Position numbers and translations under genes: made by a program. From Bdellovibrio sp047344985 (GTDB taxonomy: Bacteria > Bdellovibrionota > Bdellovibrionia > Bdellovibrionales > Bdellovibrionaceae), in assembly GCF_047344985.1 (NCBI RefSeq), contig NZ_CP178861.1, forward strand, positions 1,612,001 through 1,676,000: a stretch of DNA of 64,000 nt. The letters are read 5' to 3'. The notes under the pieces are model-generated. The model searched no databases and was not told the DNA's origin. It saw only the letters and a program-made list of their open reading frames with translations. The stretch's first letter is position 1. Each line of letters opens with the position of its first letter. This document shows, in pieces, positions 14,822 through 23,369 of the stretch.

Positions 14822-16896
14822 TACTTCACTCGTTGGCCGACTTGAGCCCCTTCATCTGCAGAAAGAACAAATAAGTCACTGCCACCAGAGCCCGCTGCCA
14901 AAATCATACCTTCAGACATTCCGAATTTCATTTTGCGTGGTTTTAAATTCACACAAACCAAAACCTTACGTCCCAAAAGTTGTTCAGGCTTATAAGCCGC
15001 TTTAATGCCAGAAATGATCTGACGAATTTCGCCTTGGCCGATGTCCACTTTCAAGCGAAGAAGCTTGTCCGCTTCTTTGATTTCTTCCGCTTCAACAACT
15101 TGACCAATACGCAAATCGACTTTCTCAAAATCAGGGAATTCGATTTCAGCAGGCTTGTCGGAAGGAGCCGTCGCCTTTGGAGCTGCTCCAGCCTGCGCGC
15201 CCTTCGGCGCTCCGGCACTGCCCGCGAGTGCGGCCTTCGCAGCTTGAATTTCTTCATTGATCTTACGACTTTCTTCAACCATCGCTTTGACTTTGTCAGC
15301 CTCTACGCGAGTGGCAAGATGTTCGTAGTCGTTGATAGGGCGATTCTTAAGAACCGTTTGAATATCCGACCATTGATAATCTTTTTCGCCCAAAAGCTTC
15401 GACACTTTTTCTGTGTAGAAAGGAAGAACAGGCTTCAAATAAATCGCAAGCAGTCTAAACATATTCAAAGTGGTCGTGATAACTTGCTTAGTTCCTGCAG
15501 GATCAGCTTCCAATGTCTTCCATGGAGCCTTTTCATCAAAGTATTTATTCGCATCATCGGCCAAAGAACGAATTTCATTGATCGCTTTTGCAAAATCGCG
15601 AGCTTCATAATGAGCAGCTATGCTTTCGGCTGTTTTCTGAGCGTGAGCGATTAGTTTTGCACCTTCCGCATCAGGTTCACTCATTATGCCGTCCATTTTT
15701 TTCTTAAGCATTTGGCCACCGCGAGATCCCAAGTTTGTGATCTTACCCACAAGCTCGGAGTTCACACGATTGACGAAATCCTCAAGATTCAAATCGATAT
15801 CATCCACCGAACTATTCAATTTCGTTGAATAGTAGTAGCGCAGATACTCAGGATTCAAATGGTTCAAATAAGTGCGAGCCGCAATAAATGTCCCTTTAGA
15901 TTTAGACATTTTCTCGCCATTCACCATCAAGTGACCGTGAACGAAAACTTGATTGGGTGATCTGAACTCAGCCGCTTTTAAGAAAGCTGGCCAGAAGATC
16001 GTATGAAAGCGCGCAATGTCTTTACCGATAAAGTGATACACTTCACGGCTTGGATCTTGCCATACGTCTTTCAACGTCTTGCCATTCTTTTTTGCCCACT
16101 GTTCTGTCGTGGACATATATCCCATCGGAGCATCCACCCAAACATAGAAGAATTTTTTATTGTTCGTACCTGGGATCGCAAAGCCAAAGTAAGGCTCATC
16201 ACGAGAGATATCCAGATCATGAAGATCTTCGTTAAACCACTCGAGCATCTTTTTAGAAATTTCAGGAGAGCAATGCTGAGGGATCCACTCTTCAAGATAT
16301 TTTTTAAAGTCATTCAGCTTAAAGAAAATACTTTCACTGTCTTTAAGAACCGGAGTCGTTCCACACAAAGAGCAATGAACGTCTTTCATGTCGCTTGGTG
16401 AATAAGTCGAACCGCACACGTCGCAAGAATCACCGTACTGTTCTTTCGCGCCACACTTAGGGCACGTGCCTTTCACAAAACGATCAGGAAGGAACATTTT
16501 GTCGTGGTTACAGTAAAGCTGCTGAATTTTTTGCGTACGTGTGTGACCGCCTTCGACCATTTTTTGGTAGAAGAATTCACAAAGAGCTTTGTTCTCTGGG
16601 GAGTTCGTTGAACCGTACAAAGAAAACTCAACTTGGAAGTCCGCAAAATCCTTCGTGTGCTCTTCATAGCTTTTCGCAATCAAAGCTTCTGGCGTGATAC
16701 CCATCTCACGAGCTTTCACCATGATCGGAGTTCCATGCGTGTCATCAGCACAGATGTAAACGCACTCATTACCTCTCATTCGTTGAAAACGTGCCCAGAA
16801 GTCAGCTTGAAGGTATTCCACCAAGTGACCCAAATGGATGTATCCATTGGCGTAGGGGAGAGCACAAGTCATGAGGATTTTACGGTTTTGATTCAT
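14821..16896 (-). CDS. metG: Methionyl-tRNA synthetase
   Basis: About 691 residues from the ATG at 16896, which gives the normal N-terminus (MNQNRKILMTCALPYANGYI). Class I signatures: HLGH (residues 21-24, HIGH variant) and KMSKSKGTF near residue 330. The four-Cys-pair zinc knuckle (CPKCG, CDVCG, CSLCG) marks the E. coli-like MetRS1 form. A C-terminal Trbp111-like tRNA-binding domain (VDLRIGQVVEAEEI, IISGIKAAYKPEQLLGRKVL) mediates dimerisation. The linker before that domain (residues ~558-572, AGSAGAPKGAQAGAA) is encoded by the GC-rich dispersed repeat. Confidence 0.96.
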   Translation of the reverse strand: MNQNRKILMTCALPYANGYIHLGHLVEYLQADFWARFQRMRGNECVYICADDTHGTPIMVKAREMGITPEALIAKSYEEHTKDFADFQVEFSLYGSTNSPENKALCEFFYQKMVEGGHTRTQKIQQLYCNHDKMFLPDRFVKGTCPKCGAKEQYGDSCDVCGSTYSPSDMKDVHCSLCGTTPVLKDSESIFFKLNDFKKYLEEWIPQHCSPEISKKMLEWFNEDLHDLDISRDEPYFGFAIPGTNNKKFFYVWVDAPMGYMSTTEQWAKKNGKTLKDVWQDPSREVYHFIGKDIARFHTIFWPAFLKAAEFRSPNQVFVHGHLMVNGEKMSKSKGTFIAARTYLNHLNPEYLRYYYSTKLNSSVDDIDLNLEDFVNRVNSELVGKITNLGSRGGQMLKKKMDGIMSEPDAEGAKLIAHAQKTAESIAAHYEARDFAKAINEIRSLADDANKYFDEKAPWKTLEADPAGTKQVITTTLNMFRLLAIYLKPVLPFYTEKVSKLLGEKDYQWSDIQTVLKNRPINDYEHLATRVEADKVKAMVEESRKINEEIQAAKAALAGSAGAPKGAQAGAAPKATAPSDKPAEIEFPDFEKVDLRIGQVVEAEEIKEADKLLRLKVDIGQGEIRQIISGIKAAYKPEQLLGRKVLVCVNLKPRKMKFGMSEGMILAAGSGGSDLFVLSADEGAQVGQRVK
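15181..15224 (-). repeat. 44-bp GC-rich dispersed repeat, copy inside metG
   Basis: Read on the minus strand, this equals 9910-9953 except at two positions (42/44 by eye). It is in frame and encodes an Ala/Gly-rich linker between the metG catalytic body and its tRNA-binding domain, a place that tolerates inserts. Confidence 0.75.
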
Positions 16897-16915
16897 CTTC
16901 GCGGGACCTTTCAGT

Positions 16916-17809
16916 TTAGCGCCATTCCACAAGACCAGAGTCAAAGTGGTACATGGCCTTCACTATCTTTACATCACCCGAACCTACAGCGTCACGCAGG
17001 ATTGCAGAGCGTTCTAGGAGATCTTTCGCCACTCCGTCCACATTACTCCAAGTTTCCTCTAAAAGCCCTTGGGATGGAGTCGAGTTCGCGTATTTTTGCA
17101 CGCGAGGTTTAATATCATTCACAAGACCTTCAAGAGCAGGACTTCCCAAAGAAGACCCTTTCAAAGAAGCCAATGCTGCATTGACAGCGCCACAAGACTC
17201 GTGGCCCATAACGACGACCAAGTTAGAACCTAAGTGCTCCACGGCGTATTCAATGCTACCGATGACATTGTCGTCCAAAGATTCACCCGCTGTTCTAATC
17301 ACGAAAACTTCGCCCAATTTTTGGTCAAAAACGACTTCCGGCGGAACGCGAGAGTCACTGCAAGACAAAATCACAGAGTGAGGTTTTTGTCCTGAAGCCA
17401 AACGAAGACGATCTTTAGAGGAAGCTCCGTCGTTACGGAAAAAACCTTTTACATAACGAGTGTTGCCGTTTTTTAACCAGCCTTGTGCTTTTTCCGGAGG
17501 TACGGGGCCGGCTTCACGAACTGATTTTTCAGCACTGTGAGACGTTTGAATATGTTGAGCGGCAGCGGCCACAGCTTCTTTCATTTCACTTGCTTGGCTT
17601 TGGGCTTCAGCCTCAGTATTCTCAGGAACGATACGAGTGATTTCTTTAGGACCGTTCGTTGTTGCCTGCGCAGGAGCTTCTTTTGATTTTCCTTGCTGAT
17701 CCTTTAAAAGAACTTTCGTGTCATCTTGAGTTGGAGTGCGGTGTCTTTGCATTGACGAGCAGCCAGCCAGCGAAACGATAATAAAACACATTGTGAAAAG
17801 TTTTAACAT
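16916..17809 (-). CDS. Lipoprotein beta-class carbonic anhydrase
   Basis: About 297 residues from the ATG at 17809, preceded by GGGAGGATC. It begins with a lipoprotein signal (lipobox LAGC, Cys17), then ~85 residues of Gln/Ala/Glu-rich low-complexity linker, then a beta-carbonic anhydrase domain. Zinc and active-site residues are present: SCSDSRVP (Cys150, Asp152, Arg154) and GHESCGAVNA (His203, Cys206). The enzyme interconverts CO2 and bicarbonate. Most beta-CAs are cytoplasmic and lack a lipobox; this one should be membrane-anchored outside the cytoplasm. The gene ends 20 bp before metG. Confidence 0.88.
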   Translation of the reverse strand: MLKLFTMCFIIVSLAGCSSMQRHRTPTQDDTKVLLKDQQGKSKEAPAQATTNGPKEITRIVPENTEAEAQSQASEMKEAVAAAAQHIQTSHSAEKSVREAGPVPPEKAQGWLKNGNTRYVKGFFRNDGASSKDRLRLASGQKPHSVILSCSDSRVPPEVVFDQKLGEVFVIRTAGESLDDNVIGSIEYAVEHLGSNLVVVMGHESCGAVNAALASLKGSSLGSPALEGLVNDIKPRVQKYANSTPSQGLLEETWSNVDGVAKDLLERSAILRDAVGSGDVKIVKAMYHFDSGLVEWR

Positions 17810-17934
17810 TTGATCCTCCCTGATGCTGTTCTTTATTCTCAGGACCTCCATCGAGGGCCGTCAAATTAAAAACAAAAAAACTTTTACCCCTAGTGGCGTG
17901 CAACTAAGATAAAAAAATCAATTGAGGAGTTACT

Positions 17935-18909
17935 ATGTCTGTTTCAATTTTATCCCCCTCTGAAATCCAAGCCAAACTTCAAGAGCGCTCCTATTCAGCG
18001 CAAAAGTCTTATTTGGCGATGTACAGCACTTGGTGGGGGGGGATCGTCAAGGACCCAAGTCTCATGATGGTTCCCATCGATGATCATCTTGTGCACCGCG
18101 GGGATGGTGTCTTTGAAGCGATCAAAGTCGTTGATGGCAGCGCTTTTCTTTTGCAGGAGCATTTAGAGCGCCTGCAAAGCTCAGCGGCTCAGCTGGGAAT
18201 TGTCCTTCCAATGTCACTCAGTGAAATCAAAGACGTCATTGCAAAGACAACAATCGCGACGGGTGCGAGAAACGCCATTCTGCGCCTTTATATTTCCCGC
18301 GGTCCGGGTGGTTTCACGACGAATCCCTATGATTCCATTGCGTCGCAACTTTATTTGGTTGTGACCTCTTATGCGCCTATCGCAGAAGAAAAATACCAAA
18401 ACGGTGTCAGAGTCGGCAGAAGCAAGGTCGCTCCCAAGGAACCCTGGTTTGCAACGATTAAAAGCTGCAATTACCTTCCGAACGTGATGATGAAAAAAGA
18501 AAGTGTCGATCGCAAGATTGATTTCACCATCGGCATTGATCCGCAAGGATTTCTCACGGAGGGCAGCACTGAAAACATCGTGTTAGTAGATAAAAATAAA
18601 AATCTTCTTCGTCCCAAACTTCGTCAGATTCTTAAAGGCACAACGATGATGCGCAGTTTTGAACTAGCCGGTGCTCTTTTAGATGAAGGTCTTCTTTCTT
18701 CGATTCAAGAAAAAGACATTTCAGAAAAAGATCTTCTAGAGGCCCGCGAAGTGATGATGATCGGGACAACGCTAGATGTGTTGCCTGTGACTGAATATGA
18801 AGGCACAAAAATCGGCGAGGGGAAACAAGGTGAAGTTTCAGCGAGACTTTTAAAACTTCTTCGTGAAGATATTAAAAAGGGGCCGAAATCGACCCCTCTC
18901 TACGTTTAA
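17935..18909 (+). CDS. Class IV aminotransferase (branched-chain aminotransferase / aminodeoxychorismate lyase type)
   Basis: A 324-residue PLP enzyme of fold type IV. It has DDHLVHRGDGVFEAIKVVDG, FLLQEHLERLQSSA, the PLP lysine in ATIKSCNYLPNVMM (~Lys176), and EGSTENIVLVDKN plus the C-terminal MMIGTTLDVLPVTEYEG. IlvE, D-amino-acid transaminase and PabC share this set; the length and the N-terminal Trp-rich start (MYSTWWGG) do not decide among them. Its last bases overlap the convergent mreB and host that gene's terminator. Confidence 0.85.
   Translation: MSVSILSPSEIQAKLQERSYSAQKSYLAMYSTWWGGIVKDPSLMMVPIDDHLVHRGDGVFEAIKVVDGSAFLLQEHLERLQSSAAQLGIVLPMSLSEIKDVIAKTTIATGARNAILRLYISRGPGGFTTNPYDSIASQLYLVVTSYAPIAEEKYQNGVRVGRSKVAPKEPWFATIKSCNYLPNVMMKKESVDRKIDFTIGIDPQGFLTEGSTENIVLVDKNKNLLRPKLRQILKGTTMMRSFELAGALLDEGLLSSIQEKDISEKDLLEAREVMMIGTTLDVLPVTEYEGTKIGEGKQGEVSARLLKLLREDIKKGPKSTPLYV
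18873..18897 (-). terminator. Terminator of mreB inside the convergent aminotransferase gene
   Basis: On the minus strand AGGGGTCGATTTCGGCCCCT forms a hairpin followed by TTTTTAATA. It starts ~10 bp after the mreB stop and lies within the last codons of the plus-strand aminotransferase, so the coding sequence doubles as a terminator. Confidence 0.65.
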
Positions 18910-19949
18910 ATTTCCAACTGAATTTTATCCAAAAGCTCTGGATCGCTCAACACAGCTTCGCCACCCTTGGCGATGGCTGTGAGAGGGCTTTCTGCAATTC
19001 TCACAGGTAAGCGCACCTCATTTTGAATTCGCAAATCAAAATCGCGAATCAAGGCGCCACCACCAGCAAGAACAACTCCTCTTTCGATAATGTCAGAAAC
19101 AAGCTCAGGAGGAGTGTGTTCAAGAGCTCTGTGAATCGCATTAATAACCTCTTGAATACAACCATTCATAGCAAGCCCCACATCTTCAGAGCTCGCTTCA
19201 ATAGTCTTATTCATTCCCGTGTCGGCATCACGTCCTGAAATCGTTGCGGTGCGAATGTCTTTTTTAGGAACTGCAGTTCCAATAGAGACTTTTAAATACT
19301 CCGCCGTCGTTTCAGAAATAATGAGTTTTTTATAGCGACGGAAGTAATCAATAATCGCATCGTCAATCTTATGGCCACCGACGCGAGCTGCTTCACAATA
19401 AACGATGTCAGCTAAGGCGATCACGGCGACTTCTGTTGTGCCACCGCCGATGTCGATGATCATGTTGCCTTCTGCAGAGCGAATATTGAGGCCCGAGCCA
19501 ATAGCCGCAGCCATCGGTTCATCAATCAGAAAAACCTCTTTTGCGCCTGCGGCTTTACAAGATTGAATAACGGCTTTTTTCTCAACTTCAGTCACGCCAT
19601 AAGGCAAAGACACCACAACACGTGGGCGAGAAAATGCAGATTTCACTCCCGGCTGACTTAAGAAATGCTGAAGCATCACTTCCGACGTTTCAAAATCTGC
19701 AATCACGCCATCGCGAATAGGCTTTTGCGCAAAAATACTCCCGGGATTGTTTGCCAATTTTTCTTTGGCGTCGTTTCCAACGGCGATCACTCTTTTTTTG
19801 CCAGGACTTGTCTGTTGGTAGGCGATCAAAGACGGTTCGTTAAGAACAATCCCTTTTCCGCGAGCCGCAATCAAAGTGTTCGCAGTGCCAAGATCTACAT
19901 AAAGATCTGCTGCTGTTCCGGCGTCGTCCTTAAAGAACCATGATAGCAT
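18906..19949 (-). CDS. mreB: Rod-shape actin homologue MreB
   Basis: About 347 residues from the ATG at 19949; this gives the normal start (MLSWFFKDD). The actin-fold ATP motifs are present: LYVDLGTANTLIAARGKGIV (phosphate 1), MIIDIGGGTTEVAVIALADI (phosphate 2) and GVVLAGGGALIRDFDLRI (adenosine), plus FLIDEPMAAAIGSGL. MreB filaments guide lateral wall synthesis. No mreC/mreD follows, so this is likely the isolated paralogue, consistent with Bdellovibrio carrying two mreB genes. It follows the minus-strand secreted protein by 1 bp. Confidence 0.95.
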   Translation of the reverse strand: MLSWFFKDDAGTAADLYVDLGTANTLIAARGKGIVLNEPSLIAYQQTSPGKKRVIAVGNDAKEKLANNPGSIFAQKPIRDGVIADFETSEVMLQHFLSQPGVKSAFSRPRVVVSLPYGVTEVEKKAVIQSCKAAGAKEVFLIDEPMAAAIGSGLNIRSAEGNMIIDIGGGTTEVAVIALADIVYCEAARVGGHKIDDAIIDYFRRYKKLIISETTAEYLKVSIGTAVPKKDIRTATISGRDADTGMNKTIEASSEDVGLAMNGCIQEVINAIHRALEHTPPELVSDIIERGVVLAGGGALIRDFDLRIQNEVRLPVRIAESPLTAIAKGGEAVLSDPELLDKIQLEI

Positions 19950-19950
19950 A

Positions 19951-20565
19951 TTATTTCCCAAATCCTTTTTGGCTTTCAAAAGGGAATGTAGCAAAGATTG
20001 AGATGTAAGAGTAAGATTTATTCAGATCAAGGCCCACTTCTCCGCCCAATGTGACTTGATTCCAGTCGGCATAGTGAAACTCACTGCCAACAGTCAAATT
20101 CGACGCCACCGTATTTTCCTCTTTTGTGTTGAGAAACGTAAATGGCACGGCTAAGTAAGGAACGGCCAAGCCGTACTCTGTATCAAATTTTTTGCTGACA
20201 AGGGGAGCTACCTGCAATTGCAGCAAGTTTTCATCTTCATCGCGCGCAAGACCTGCGCCCACGCGAAGACCCATCGCTGGTTGGTTATCAACATCTGGAA
20301 ACGGCATCCACTTCGCACTCACAAAAGCGTTGAAGTCCACAGCTCCAGCACCCATTGTGATACGGGCACTTGTCGCATCGTTGATGTGCGTATCAAAGAA
20401 AACGTCAAAGTTTGCGCCGCCACCTTTGTTCATCAAAAGTTGCGGTTCAACTCCCACTTGATACATGCCTGCAGGAACAATTTCACCAGATTCAGCGATG
20501 CTCAAATAAGCATGGGCAGAGGAGCTTAAAAAAAGACCTAAAACGAAGTATTTAGCAAATTTCAT
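19951..20565 (-). CDS. Secreted outer-membrane beta-barrel-like protein
   Basis: A 204-residue protein with signal peptide MKFAKYFVLGLFLSSSAHA. The mature chain alternates residues in strand-like runs (MYQVGVEPQLLMNKGG, TSARITMGAGAVDFNAFVSA, MGLRVGAGLA, NQVTLGGEVGLDLN) and ends near SYISIFATFPFES. It is directly upstream of mreB (stop 1 bp from the mreB start), so the two are probably one transcript. Function unknown. Confidence 0.7.
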   Translation of the reverse strand: MKFAKYFVLGLFLSSSAHAYLSIAESGEIVPAGMYQVGVEPQLLMNKGGGANFDVFFDTHINDATSARITMGAGAVDFNAFVSAKWMPFPDVDNQPAMGLRVGAGLARDEDENLLQLQVAPLVSKKFDTEYGLAVPYLAVPFTFLNTKEENTVASNLTVGSEFHYADWNQVTLGGEVGLDLNKSYSYISIFATFPFESQKGFGK

Positions 20566-20647
20566 GAATAAAAACCTTTCGACCCAAAAATGGTATCGAG
20601 TCGCGAATCATTTGACAAGACCTTGATCCAAAGAGAATCTTGAAAGT

Positions 20648-21412
20648 GTGACGAAACTGCCAATATCCGTTGTGATCATCACCCTGAATGAAGAAGCTCA
20701 TATCGAGCGTTGCATCCGCTCGGCCTCCTTTGCCGACGATGTTGTTGTTGTTGATAGCTTTTCGACGGATCGCACCGTTGAAATCGCTGAAAAGTGTGGT
20801 GCTCGGGTTTTTAAGGAAAAATGGAGAGGTTTTGGTCCGCAAAAAGCCTTCGCCACTGAGCAAGCAAAACATTCTTGGGTTTTGGCTCTGGATGCCGACG
20901 AGGCTTTAAGTCCCGAACTTTGTGCAGAAATAGTTGAGAGCTTTTCCGATTTAGATCCGGAAGCAGGCTATCTTTTCCCGCGAAAGTCCTATCACTTGGG
21001 TCGTTGGATTGAGCACGGCGGATGGTATCCTGATTACCAGCTACGACTTTATAATAAAACCAAATCGCAGTGGAATTCCGCGGCTTTACATGAAAAAGTG
21101 GAAGTAAAGAAAACACTTAAAATGAAGCGCGATCTTCTGCACTGGGTGTTTGACAACCTAAGCGATCAAGTTGTGACGAACGATCGTTACTCCACCTTGG
21201 GAGCTAAGCAGTTGGCCGAAGAGGGAAAGAAGTTTTCCTACTTCAAGATGATCTTTAAGCCGTTTGGAAAATTCGTTGAAACATATTTTGTGAAATGCGG
21301 ATTTCTAGATGGCCTTCCTGGTTTTATTATTTCTATGGGAGCCGCGTATTCGTTGTTCCTTAAATTTGCCAAGCTTTGGGAGATCGAACGTGCGAAAAAG
21401 TCTTCAGGTTAA
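20648..21412 (+). CDS. Family 2 glycosyltransferase (WaaE/KdtX-like)
   Basis: A 254-residue protein starting at GTG 20648. It has a GT-A fold start (ISVVIITLNEEAHIERCIRS), VVVVDSFSTDRTVEIAEKCG, and the D-x-D-like LALDADEALSPEL, then GWYPDYQLRLYNK. This matches WaaE/KdtX-type transferases that add a sugar to the lipopolysaccharide inner core. A C-terminal hydrophobic/amphipathic region (VKCGFLDGLPGFIISMGAAY) may contact the membrane. Overlaps the next gene by 23 bp. Confidence 0.88.
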   Translation: MTKLPISVVIITLNEEAHIERCIRSASFADDVVVVDSFSTDRTVEIAEKCGARVFKEKWRGFGPQKAFATEQAKHSWVLALDADEALSPELCAEIVESFSDLDPEAGYLFPRKSYHLGRWIEHGGWYPDYQLRLYNKTKSQWNSAALHEKVEVKKTLKMKRDLLHWVFDNLSDQVVTNDRYSTLGAKQLAEEGKKFSYFKMIFKPFGKFVETYFVKCGFLDGLPGFIISMGAAYSLFLKFAKLWEIERAKKSSG

Positions 21413-22361
21413 AGCATTTCTTTTACTTCTGCCGTTCATTTTCTCGGTGAAAGTTTCTGCTGAAGCTCCCAAATATCCTGCTTTGCGTGAATGGCAAGGG
21501 CAGGTGTGGTTGACGGGGAAAGATAGTAAAAGACTTCAAGTAAAGTCTAAACAAGTCTTGCGCGAAAAAGCTCTTCTAGAAACATCGGCATCGGGATCTG
21601 TAAAAGTACAATTGGACGAAAAGCGCAGTTTTACTTTGCTAGGCTCTGGCGAAGTTTCAATGCCCGTGATCTCGTGGGAGAGCGGCGAAGCTCCGGTTGT
21701 CATTTTAAAGTCTGGCGATATTTATTGGGAGCAAAATCCAAAAGAAAAAGGTCCTTTCAACGTGGCCTTACGTTCGGACCTTTTTGAATTCCTCGCTCCT
21801 CCTGGAAAATACATTCTTTCCATCAATCCCGGAAAAGCTTTTTCAAGTGTGAAAATGCTGGATGGATCGATGGAGTTTTCTGCACTTAACGGCGAAGAAT
21901 CCGTGGTTGTGAAATCCGGTCAGCAAGTCGCTTTTCAAGGAGTTCTTGAGGGTGGGGAGATTGCTTACGATGTTCTTTTAAAAGGCAAGAAAATCCCCAA
22001 GGGTCATTTGACGGCAGTCACTGCGGTTGACGCTAAGGATATGAGTCGTGCTGCAGATGCAGAGAAGAAACGTCTAAAAGATTTGGCCCGTCAGCAAGAA
22101 AAAAGCAAAGCCGCTTTGGCTCAGCTAAAACGCGACGGCGTGATTTGCACAAATCCTCCCGGTAAATTTAACGAGTGTTCGTGGATCTGCACGAACAACC
22201 CTAAAAAAGAGAAAAAGGCATGTTTGGTGTCAGCCGGAGCCATCTGTGAGCGTCAACGCTGTAATGCGAACGGGGATTGGGCCGAAAAGACGCTGTTGGA
22301 TGCTGAAAAAGCCAGCAGTATTTGTAAGGCGCAACCCGTCGTAGCTCCCTGTGATTACTAA
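21390..22361 (+). CDS. FecR-domain secreted protein
   Basis: About 323 residues from the GTG at 21390, which follows GGGAG and gives a clean signal peptide (MRKSLQVKAFLLLLPFIFSV, cleavage after KVSA). A FecR-like domain follows (VWLTGKDSKRLQVKSKQVL, LETSASGSVKVQL, VVILKSGDIYWEQ, VVVKSGQQVAF). Then comes a Lys/Ala coiled-coil-like stretch (DAEKKRLKDLARQQEKSKAA) and a Cys-rich tail with about eight cysteines, probably disulfide-bonded. Role unknown; coupled to the glycosyltransferase. Confidence 0.75.
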   Translation: MRKSLQVKAFLLLLPFIFSVKVSAEAPKYPALREWQGQVWLTGKDSKRLQVKSKQVLREKALLETSASGSVKVQLDEKRSFTLLGSGEVSMPVISWESGEAPVVILKSGDIYWEQNPKEKGPFNVALRSDLFEFLAPPGKYILSINPGKAFSSVKMLDGSMEFSALNGEESVVVKSGQQVAFQGVLEGGEIAYDVLLKGKKIPKGHLTAVTAVDAKDMSRAADAEKKRLKDLARQQEKSKAALAQLKRDGVICTNPPGKFNECSWICTNNPKKEKKACLVSAGAICERQRCNANGDWAEKTLLDAEKASSICKAQPVVAPCDY

Positions 22362-22400
22362 GATTTTTCAATTTTGCGATAAATTGGGTTAAATTCCCTC

Positions 22401-22429
22401 TTGCACTTTTATCCCCAAAGCCCTATAAC
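22401..22429 (+). promoter_or_regulatory. Promoter of tRNA-His
   Basis: TTGCAC (22401-22406) and TATAAC (22424-22429) are separated by exactly 17 bp and end 15 bp before the tRNA, which fits a sigma-70-type promoter with a short leader. Confidence 0.7.
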
Positions 22430-22444
22430 TGGTCTTCCTTTGTG

Positions 22445-22520
22445 GTGGGTATAGCTCAGTTGGTAGAGCATCGGATTGTGATTCCGAGTGTCGCGGGTTC
22501 AAGCCCCGTTACTCACCCCA
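22445..22520 (+). tRNA. tRNA-His (anticodon GTG)
   Basis: A full cloverleaf: acceptor GTGGGTA/TACTCAC, D arm GCTC-AGTTGGTA-GAGC, anticodon stem TCGGA/TCCGA with loop TTGTGAT (anticodon GTG at 22478-22480), T arm GCGGG-TTCAAGC-CCCGT. CCA is encoded (22518-22520). A G at 22444 can serve as the His-specific G-1, pairing with the discriminator C73. Followed by a T-rich run (22521-22533). Confidence 0.96.
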
Positions 22521-22684
22521 TTTTTTTCTCTTTTTATCCCTGAATAATCTAAGTATCCGAACTCGTTAACGAGTCTCGTTGCGCGTTTAAATTCGTTTAA
22601 AAATTCGTGCAACACAAAACAACACACTGTCTGAGTCTGGTTAGTAAGATTATTGTTTATGAAACAATAGTAGCTCTAGATATT
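22521..22684. other. Palindrome-rich stretch after tRNA-His
   Basis: No gene seen. It contains the perfect 14-bp palindrome ACTCGTTAACGAGT (22561-22574), which overlaps a second one (AACGAG-T-CTCGTT, 22568-22580), then the near-repeats CGTTTAAATTCG and CGTTTAAAAATTCGTG. Such features next to a tRNA often mark old integration sites, but I found no second copy of the tRNA 3' end. Confidence 0.5.
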
Positions 22685-23311
22685 TTAAGGAACAACAAGT
22701 GTAAACGAATACCAGTTGCTGTTGAATGGTCCTTCAAATGATTCCGCCAGATGTGTTTCTCCAAACTTTGTGCGAATAACAACTTTAGATGGAGTTAGGA
22801 GAAACGTGGGAGGATTAGGCAAACCAAGTATATCGAAATGGTATTTCTTTCCCGATTTTAGGTATCTCGCCTTATTGTTGATAAATTCTATATCAGGCTT
22901 CATGCGTACCATTTGTAAAATTTGGTCCGTGCTCGAAAAAGCTGTTTTATTTTCTCCACCATCTATGAACCCCGCCGCTTCTTGCTGCCATGATCCATGA
23001 ATGGTAAATCTGCCCACAACGGTTTCGCTATTGTGCTCACGTATATTGAACGTAATAAGAGCTCGACCTTGATGAAGTCCATTTTTGTTGACTCTACTAA
23101 AATTACTTTTATCAAAATGAAAAACTAGATCGAAGCTTGCATCCACAATCGAAATATCATTTTCTTTTTCTTCGGCCAATTTTTGAGCCAGAAGAGTAAA
23201 TCCGTATGATGCTGATACCAATGATACAGCACCACTTACTGCGCCGAGAAAAATAAAAAAAATATAGTTATTAATCAAACTATGGACCCCTTCCCCTTGG
23301 AATTGTATCAA
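22685..23311 (-). CDS. Hypothetical protein with one N-terminal membrane helix
   Basis: A 208-residue protein with an N-terminal hydrophobic helix (NNYIFFIFLGAVSGAVSLVS), then a mostly beta-strand soluble region (SIVDASFDLVFHFDKSNF, ALITFNIREHNSETVVGRFT, KVVIRTKFGETHLAES, NSNWYSFTLVVP). No family recognised. It is divergent from the next gene and, with it, is more AT-rich than its surroundings and sits just after tRNA-His, consistent with acquired DNA. Confidence 0.6.
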   Translation of the reverse strand: MIQFQGEGVHSLINNYIFFIFLGAVSGAVSLVSASYGFTLLAQKLAEEKENDISIVDASFDLVFHFDKSNFSRVNKNGLHQGRALITFNIREHNSETVVGRFTIHGSWQQEAAGFIDGGENKTAFSSTDQILQMVRMKPDIEFINNKARYLKSGKKYHFDILGLPNPPTFLLTPSKVVIRTKFGETHLAESFEGPFNSNWYSFTLVVP

Positions 23312-23369
23312 GTTGATTGTAAACTAGAATTTGATTTTAAAGTACTGAAAACAACTCTATGATTCTTAA

